A DNA stretch of 64,000 nt. Source: Spirometra erinaceieuropaei (Eukaryota > Platyhelminthes > Cestoda > Diphyllobothriidea > Diphyllobothriidae). The stretch lies in the NCBI GenBank assembly GCA_902702965.1, contig CACRXP010000002.1, positions 2,533,222 to 2,597,221 on the forward strand. Reading direction: 5' to 3'. This document shows positions 56,811 through 64,000 of the stretch, piece after piece. Both the position numbers and the translations under genes were made by a program. The notes under the pieces were generated by a model that was given only the letters and a program-made list of their open reading frames with translations, was not told the origin of the DNA and did no database searches. The stretch's first letter is position 1; every line of letters begins with the position of its first letter.

Positions 56811-56864
56811 CTTCAGCTTTTGCAGAAGTCGGTAATGCAGCTCGTACTCGATAAACGGAAGGAG
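56811..56864 (-). CDS. Candidate 54-nt micro-exon
   Basis: On the minus strand a TGTCTGTGTGCGCGCCTTAG acceptor (ends 56865) is followed by 18 open codons reading LLPFIEYELHYRLLQKLK, then GAAG|GTAAGTCTG, a consensus donor. The TAG of the acceptor closes the frame exactly at the exon start. Function unknown, and there is no supporting neighbour exon of matching phase. Confidence 0.3.
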
Positions 56865-58096
56865 CTAAGGCGCGCACACAGACAGGGAGGTGAGAAGTGG
56901 AGAATGGAAACATACCTCACTGACTTCTCTCGCAGCCGACTCGCCCTTATCCTCCTTCTTCGAGCGGCAAAGTCTACGTGGGAGGGGCAGGGAGGGGGGA
57001 GGGAGGTAGGTTGACAGGAAACGAGGCAAAAACCCAACTGCAACAACGGTAAGGCGAGAAATGAAGTCATTGCAACAAAGCCGACAAACGGGGAGGGGCG
57101 GTTAGGCAAAAAGAGACAGCGAGGAGGAACTGCCGCAGCGGCGGCTGCGGAAAATGGGCAGTCTGCGGCGTGATAAAAGGAGCTGGCAGCCCATTTTCGG
57201 AAGCGCAGATGGCTAGAGCATCAGAGAAAACGGAGTGATAATTCATAAAGGAGGGCCTCCTTTTAGTTGTCTCATCCAGCGCCATGCTAACTGGGAGCGG
57301 CTTTTCGCCACCCGGCAGCGGTAATGCAACGCGTGAGAAGCGAGCATCCGATCAATAGATGGGTCTCGAACAGTCCTCCTGCCATTATCTTGACGTGTCA
57401 GATCAATTTGATCGTCGTATGCGATGATGTATACCACGCGCGCAGGACGGCGTGATAAAAGACTTGCGTAGCACCTGACGCGCTCTCACCTCCCCTACCT
57501 AACTAGGGCCGGTGGCAGGACAGAGCCAGCACGACCGCAAGTGGGGTCGCAGGGGACGGCTGATAAAGCTGTAGCAGTCGGTCTAAGCCTACCACACACG
57601 AACTGGACAAACGCAGGGTTGCGCCAGAGAACGCTCCTTGCACTCACGTGATAGGACTATTCTGCGCCTGTGATGTTTGGCGTGGGACGGAATTGTGTGC
57701 GACTTATGGGTTGTTCTGACCACGTTAAATAGGCTAATGCGTTACTGAATGTCCGTTGGCAGTTGAAGCGAGTGCACGGGTGTATGCTGGTGCTCCGGCA
57801 CTGGGGTTCACCAGTCTCAGTGCGCAGGACCCGCAAGTGTCCGACCAGGCCAATGCGTGATGTGCATGTGCAGTGTCAATATGGCCAGGATAAATTGGCA
57901 GCTGATGGGTGGTTTGTGATGGTAATTAAACTGGCGGTGGGAGACCGCTCGGACTTGCGAGTTGGGTTTGGCGTGTCGACATTGCAGTGAATTCCGCTAT
58001 CGCGGATGCGCATTCAGGTCAGCAAGCCTGTATTTGCGTATACTCATAACAATCATTACAGTTGACACCTGTAACTCATTAAACAGTAACATAGGA

Positions 58097-58232
58097 GAAA
58101 GGAAGCCCGAGCCGCTCAAAGCAAGCATGAAAGAGGAAGGACCTAGCCACTTTCCCTTGCTGTACGCCGAAGCGGCCGATACCATCGACAACACACAACA
58201 TTTTAGACACAATATCGGCGAGACGACGCCGG
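58097..58232 (+). CDS. Candidate exon, unknown protein
   Basis: A plus-strand frame reads GERKPEPLKASMKEEGPSHF … HNIGETTPG, with AG dinucleotides just upstream and a donor-like CCGG|GTGAGACT at 58232/58233. The opposite strand is also open over this stretch. Weakly supported. Confidence 0.2.
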
Positions 58233-58763
58233 GTGAGACTAATGCAACTCGTCGGGTCAGTGGGGTGTGGACGGCGCCGAAAAAGAGAATTTAAAAAACC
58301 GCCACAGCGAATCTGAGTGGCTACTTTATTTAATATGCCACTTCCTACTCTGGTCAAAGGATGCGGATCAGAGAAATGGACGCCGGAAAACGGATTGGTT
58401 TTCGTGAGCAGGAGCCGGCCTTTTCGGCGAAGCAACAACGGGACGGCGTCTCAAGGGCGTTATTTAATCTCCTGACACCTGTGCTTCCAAAGTTGCCAAA
58501 TACGGTGTGTGTACCGGCCTCCTCCGGCCTTCCTCCTGACCAACAGGAAAGCGATTAACGAAGGTCAAAAAGGGTTAGTTGTTCTGGGCTACACAATGGC
58601 CCATGTGAAATGTGATAACGCGAGTTTTTGTAGCAAATTTGTTGTCGAGCACAATGGGCACAACCGCCTTGTGCTGAAGCATCAGCTGCTTTTGCAAGCG
58701 GATGAGTTGGTTTACATAAAGGGTGGTCGGAAAAGCATCCATCAGGCTCCAATGGCAGGACTA

Positions 58764-59283
58764 GAGTGTGTGACCTAACTCATCAAACGTGATGACGGAA
58801 ATTGAGATGATCAATTGTGGGCAGCTATAGTGCTGTAAAGTTTACTTATCCGTCAAACTCATTCCGCAAAATGTCCTTTTTGCACGCCCAGTATGAATAT
58901 AAATACACTTAACAGCCAAATTGTCTACAAATTTGGACGGAACTAAACGTTACCTTATAATCCGGCGTCTTTCTACGCGTGTTTTTATGTGAAAAGTGAG
59001 TAATCTCAACTTGAGAGTTTTAATAAAGAGAGATTAGCGCACCTAGGAACTGATTTTCCTCTCCGCGTTCAATCTTCTCTCAAGTAGTCACTAATTTTCG
59101 GATGAGGTTGTTGAAAGGGACCGGGAAGAAGTTCATCCAAAAGCCGGCATCCTGGCGTAACGGAAATATCTTGATATAACGCTGTACAACGACCAGTACT
59201 ACAACCCCACCCAAGTACTCTTTACTAATCAAAAATGCGTCTTAGAAATTCAGTCGGAATTTCCTGAGATAGCAAGGCTACCG
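58764..59283. mobile_element. Short mariner-type element, internally deleted
   Basis: After TA it begins GAGTGTGTGACCTAACTCAT and follows 37322-37620 for about 270 bp. It then continues as the right arm of the foldback family (AAAAGCCGGCATCCTGGCGT, TACAACCCCACCCAAGTAC) to CAAGGCTACCG before TA (59284-59285). This links the 37322-type end and the foldback family in one element. Confidence 0.6.
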
Positions 59284-60987
59284 TACATTCAGCGCGCATC
59301 AATTTTTTTCCCAACAAGACAACGGAATGCATGTTCTTGATAGTGCCAGTGAAAGTCAAAACAGCAGTCGGAGCGGCAAAAAAAGACTTCAGTCATTGAG
59401 AGCAGGAAAAAGTAACAGCTAGAGGGTAAGATGGGAGAAAAAGCTAGGCTGCTGACTTAAGGCATTTCAAGCTTGCCAAGAAAAAACCAGAGGGATGGGG
59501 CAATGAAGAATTCTGACCCCCTAAAACAGAGCTGATGGTTGTTGCCTCATTTGCTTACTTTAATCATAAGGACGAATAGATGGTATGGGCAACGTGGTCT
59601 GACCGCGGATGTGTGGCTTGGAATGCCAAAAATGGCCAAGCAAGGGCAAGTCAGGCTAGGTTTTTGTAATTATCGACCAACACCACGTCCGCTCAGAAAT
59701 GTTGCACAGGCGAAAAGTCAAACTTTGTTCCCAAACAGGGGGGCTATTGCACACCACACCCAGTACAGTCACGTGTTCATATCTCTGCAGTTAATGGCAG
59801 TGCACGCTAACCAAACGTAATCATAAAGGTCCGAAGCTGAAAGTGCTGTTCGGAAACAATAAGAATGTCTGTTTAACGAACTGAGAGACGTGTTTCTACT
59901 AAAAGATGACGTGCATTTCTGGTTTGCCGAGGCACCGGTATGGAGAAGGAACCCACTTAACTGACGGCAGACTGTGGTCAAGGGATTGCCGTTGCTCGGA
60001 AAAAATATTGTGATGAAAAAATAATGTCAGGACATGCCCTACCATTTTTAATGCACGGCAAAAAGTAGTGAGCCAGCCCAAGTCCCGGTATTCGTTGTGA
60101 TAGTTCTGGCAATATGACCCCGAATTCCTACTGTCTGGGAGTTGGAGTGGAAAATGTCTTGTTCTAATGAGGTTAACTGTGTGTTACTTAATCAAGTCTT
60201 TTGACCTCAATACGTAGGTCGAACAACAGTAGGCTCCCGATTTCACCCAAAGTAGTCTTTTAAACAATGTGGACTGCTCTGACGGGGTTAAACAGGGAAG
60301 TAAGCAAAGAATACAATTGTCAATGAAGATGAGTAAGCGATTTTGCAACCCGAAACACCAGGCAATAAACACACTACCTCAGTGAACGTTACCTTCTCTT
60401 GTGATAGGGAACCTGTATTGCTGAAAAGTACGCCGATATCAATGGAATCTTTACGTTAGTATTCCGTTCGACAAAGATTACCGACTGTGATTATTGCTAA
60501 ATCCATTACTCGATATGGCATTTAACGGTTTGCCGCACCAACTCTCATAGTAACGTCAAGACTTCCAGTTTAAGATGCGTGATACGAAGGAGAGAGAGAG
60601 AGAGAGGGAGGGAGAGAGGAAGGGAGGGAGGGAGAGAGATTCATAAACTTGCATAAGGAGATTTGACTAAAGAAAAAGAACACCACCCGAAGTCCCGCTG
60701 ATTTTTGCTAGAAGCTTAAAGAAACATTGAAAAAATTACCGTTGAAGAGCGCTGGCGCAAGGTTTTGCCCCACTAGACCCTAGAGCTTGGTCGTAAAAGG
60801 ACGCCCAGAAGAGCGGAATAAATGTGCAATCAGAGGAAGCGAAATTCATTTACCCAGTTCCCAATTAAGTTCCTTCTTTCGGTTGCCCTGGCACTGATAA
60901 ATTTCTTGTCCTCACCTCTTAAAAAATTCCATTATTAGCACAGCTTGCAAACTCATTCCGGCGTTCTGTCCATAGTAGGGTGAATTA
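59284..60987. other. No gene recognised
   Basis: Only short ORFs, with a plus frame at 59539-59820 (93 codons) of unknown nature. An AG-rich microsatellite lies at 60588-60640. Confidence 0.35.
60588..60640 (+). repeat. (AG)n/(GGGA)n microsatellite
   Basis: Pure purine run of AG dinucleotides grading into GGGA/GGAG units. Confidence 0.9.
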
Positions 60988-61948
60988 CAGTAGATGTGCT
61001 ACCCCATGAAACCTCAACCGAAATTCTGAAATGCGTTTTGGGTTCGAAAGGACTGACTAAGTAGGTTTATTATATTAACTATAATATTGTACAATGTCCA
61101 GATAGTCCACTCATGGCGGAATGTCGGCTTTCTAACGAGCTCCTTATCGACCTCCTTCTTAAATTAAATTCCACAAAATAACTACTTAGGGAGTATGATT
61201 CTTCTCACCGATTTTCTATGCGTTTATAAATTCAAATCTATTTTATAGATACATGTATAGGAATATTATTCCTTCTACTCATATGGTGGCGAATTACTCC
61301 TTCTTTAGATTTTATACTAAAAAAGATATCTTTCGGCTTTAAAAAGTTTCTACTTATGGATTTTTTAAGACCGTGAAATGTCCAATCGTACAGCATCGCA
61401 CCAGCACATTTGTCAATACTTATTATAAAGTGGACGACATGGTCCAAATCCATTAAAAAATTTTGAGAGTTTTGTATATCCTTTTCATAAAAGCATGTAT
61501 GTGTGATTTTCTTTGCACAGCATTTGGAAACCTGAATGCAAGTGTAACGCCAGGTCGGGTTCAAAATTATTCAGGAAGTGAGAAAGTTTTTCTAAAACCA
61601 AAAGATACTATTTCTTTAGGCATGCAATTTGAAGAAGACGCAATTTTCTACCTAAAGGCTAGAAGAAAGCAGGTTTGTATGCTTGTTTTCCATAAAATAT
61701 ACATGTACTTACAAGTGTATCGAAAATTGATGGGAGAAATTCATGTTTCTTAAGTAATGACATTTTGTAAAATATAGTTAGTGCATTCAGTCGATGAAAA
61801 TCTCATTTAAAATGGAGCACCCTGAGGTGACTGGAATATCTTAACATTATGCGACATGATAATTAATACAAAAACTTTATTAACGTTTTGGAATTGGAAA
61901 TACATTTCAGAATTCCAGCCCAAATTTCGGGAGGTAGCATGCCCACTG
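60988..61948. mobile_element. Mariner-type foldback, full length (961 bp)
   Basis: TA on both sides (60986-60987, 61949-61950). The left end is CAGTAGATGTGCTACCCCAT; the inverse of the right end is CAGTGGGCATGCTACCTCCC. The left arm (TAACTATAATATTGTACAAT, GAATGTCGGCTTTCTAACGA, ACTACTTAGGGAGTATGATT) is complementary in order to the right arm. No transposase is encoded; the 96-108 codon frames at the centre are not conserved in other copies. Confidence 0.8.
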
Positions 61949-64000
61949 TACATTAGCCTGCAGTCCTCTTTTCGCCTTTAAAATTCTGCAACTTTTTCCA
62001 ACTTTATTAAGGAAGACGTATGCTTTGCGTGGTCATTAAATCCATCACTGTCTACGACATTTTAAAACGGTCAGACACTTCGCAACCAGGAAATTTCACT
62101 GTGGCTACCCACCTTTTAAATGTCGGCCTAGTTGTAACAAAGGTACTCCGCGCAACTCAGCGTGTATGCCGTCATGTCATTCATGGAACGCTCTTCGAGG
62201 TGTGAAGAGGTGAAGTGCAGAAGCTGAAATTTTATGTAAGTTTCTTTTTCTTGGGCATCTTAGTCCCGGAGATTGGAGAATATTCTCGAGAAAGTTTTAG
62301 ATAGCAGCTCACGACAGTTCGACCATCGCGAACGAGGACGCTCACCGTGTACCCCAGCGCATAGTGGGCTCAGGCATGGCGACCCGAGCGTGGATTTGTC
62401 CATAACGATAACGGATGCGGCCTTAACACATTTCGACATTGGAGGTCTGGCGGCAAGCCTAGGTGAGGGTGCGCGGCACGCCAGTTGCGATCCAAGCCGT
62501 CCCTTCTTTTACATCTATATATATAAAAATGGAAGGGTTTTTTTTCTGTGTTATATCTAATCTCCGAAAGTACTGCACCGATTTCGCTGAAATTTGGACA
62601 CAACCCGACCCGCGCATAGGGCCGGGTTTTTGACTGGTCAGTTGTGTAATTATGCCGATGGTACGCCTGTGATGGGTAAAAAACTGGATATTTTCCGGCA
62701 TAACAACGCCACCAGCTGCGGCCACTTGACCTACATCCTCTTGTGCCCACACGTCTACCCGCCGAGCCACTTGACCGACATTCGCTCAAACGCACGTGCT
62801 CCACCCGACGGCCGTGCCCACCCCACCACTCACCTCGCAGGCACTTGAGCAGGCCCTCCACCCTCTCTGGGCCGCTGCAATATGGGCCGCCGAGCAAACC
62901 ACCCCCGGGGCAAAAAAAAACACGCGACACTTGGACGCCACTAAAAATTGTCCCACAGCCCACATAATAGGGCCGTCACCGCTTACTCTGGGAATCTTGA
63001 GGGTGAGGACTGGACGCAATTAACACCAGCCCCACCACCCCGCGCAACCCATATAATAGGGCTGTCGCCCAATGTCATCTCAGTGTAGTGCAGCTCGGCT
63101 TGCGGAAGCCTGGTTGCGGTCACGGCTACCGCGTTCTGCAGCTTCGGGCCTGCTTAGTTCAGCAACAGAATGAACAATACCGATTTCAACACAGTATCCA
63201 TTTACTTTTCGGGATGGTGCCGTTGGATATCACTTCAACGTTAAGATCATAAATTCAGTCAGTGACGAGGAAATGTACGCGAAATTTAGTGGAATGAATT
63301 ACTACTCCTTCCGACTTATGCTTCGACGGAATGTAAGTAAACCCCTTTTGAACTGCCGTCAATTGCTTCATAACTGCATTGTGAATACGCATGCGAAATC
63401 GAAACAGGACGTTCGCTTTTCATTCATTTGCATCCGACCAAACTGCGCTCTGAAGAATATATTCCTTTGCATGATGCAGTTGTGAACGACGGTAATACAC
63501 CTTCCGTTGTAAGACTACTGATTTTTGTCCTCCACATACACAGACAGTTCACGCCATACACCCGGGTACGCCGGAGGTGCCATCCCTTTTGTTTGTCAGT
63601 ACGGACGTCCAAAACTACTCTTTACATTCACATGCAATCCAGCTTGGGGGGGGGGATATTGTTCAGCTCTCACTTCTCGGGTTATCGCCCGTGAATAGGT
63701 ATGACATCAGAGTACATGTTTTTCTGCAGAAAACCGAAATCGCTGATGAACTTCATGGTGAAACACGAGGTGGTTGGGTCTGTGCGCTGCTGAATGTATT
63801 AGGTGGAACGGCAAAAGTGGGGACTGCCCCATGCACATGTCCTGATCTGGTTCTATAACAAGATCGCCTCCAACGAAAACGACGATGCAGTATGTGCCGA
63901 ATTATCTGATATCGACGTCGACAATGATTTGCATGAAGTTGTGGCGAAGAATATGCTACATGGACCTTAGATGCACTGAATCCCAATCCTCCGACCCCCC
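61949..64000. other. No gene recognised; one repeat-like end
   Basis: A TCTATATATATAAAAATGG start (62514) followed by GCACCGATTTCGCTGAAATT (62575-62594) resembles the 5' ends of Helentron-type or related dispersed repeats as I remember them, but no hairpin end or Rep/helicase was found. The minus frame of 197 codons over 62370-62963 lies in GC-rich DNA that is open in several frames. A G10 run is near 63646-63655. Frames at 63428-63858 are unassigned. Confidence 0.3.

Larger units (their letters stand above)
56394..58763. other. GC-richer, possibly genic stretch
   Basis: No repeat family is recognisable here apart from the foldback that starts at 58764. Purine-rich tracts at 56590-56660 and 56980-57020 resemble promoter or intron composition. 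Candidate exons occur on opposite strands (minus 56811-56864; plus about 58097-58232), so no single gene model is supported. A minus frame of 119 codons (58438-58079) has no known domain. Confidence 0.3.

Noticed and set aside
62334..62350. GAGGACGCTCACCG as a further SINE 3' end
   Set aside because: Only about 12 bp match and the neighbouring SINE sequence is absent.
62370..62963. 197-codon minus-strand ORF
   Set aside because: Lies in GC-rich DNA open in several frames on both strands, with no domain, splice site or coherent start.
1..64000. CRISPR array, bacterial operon or prophage
   Set aside because: No regularly spaced repeats, no ribosome-binding-site-led gene clusters; all coding signals are eukaryotic mobile elements or intron-bearing.

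Overview
The window looks like repeat-saturated nuclear DNA of a eukaryote, most likely a flatworm and plausibly a diphyllobothriidean tapeworm. The evidence is a CR1/Jockey-type non-LTR retrotransposon fauna, Penelope-like elements (PLEs) with a GIY-YIG endonuclease, Tc1/mariner transposons (one with a spliceosomal-type intron), tRNA-derived SINEs, and no operons or ribosome-binding sites. The species assignment is an inference from element style, not a database result. No housekeeping gene was recognised.

Layout. 1-3.3 kb: a duplicated 0.8-kb block flanks a small terminal-inverted-repeat (TIR) element with telomere-like filling. 3.4-6.4 kb: a broken reverse transcriptase (RT) copy, an opposing PLE remnant, a tRNA-headed SINE with a hammerhead-like tail, and two head-to-head SINEs. 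7.5-9.1 kb: a TIR element and a near-perfect 172-bp palindrome. 11-18.5 kb: three decayed CR1-type copies (plus, minus, plus). 18.5-24.6 kb: nothing recognised. 24.6-30.3 kb: a complete CR1-like retrotransposon (ORF1 plus an intact endonuclease-RT ORF2) inserted cleanly into a PLE, with both PLE halves still present. 30.8-34.5 kb: a Tc1 fragment cut by a SINE, then a PLE RT remnant and three SINE copies in a row. 35.9-40.6 kb: a candidate multi-exon host gene on the minus strand whose introns hold mariner-type repeats. 41-46.4 kb: 960-bp mariner-type foldback elements. 46.5-49.3 kb: a dead mariner transposase, then an apparently intact Tc1 (DD34E) transposon inserted in a (TAG)n microsatellite. 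49.3-56.4 kb: diverged repeats, a SINE, a PLE with inverted ends and a tandem duplication. 56.4-58.7 kb: GC-richer, possibly genic. 58.8-64 kb: two more foldback elements and sparse repeats.

How it fits together. The CR1-like element (25224-29986) and the Tc1 element (47270-49186) have the coding capacity expected of autonomous elements. The other CR1 copies share its architecture and in part its 3' hairpin and pentanucleotide tail. The 960-bp foldbacks share a terminal motif with the Tc1 element and could be its non-autonomous partners. Hammerhead-ribozyme-like cores recur at PLE 3' ends and in a SINE, the most interesting RNA-level signal here.
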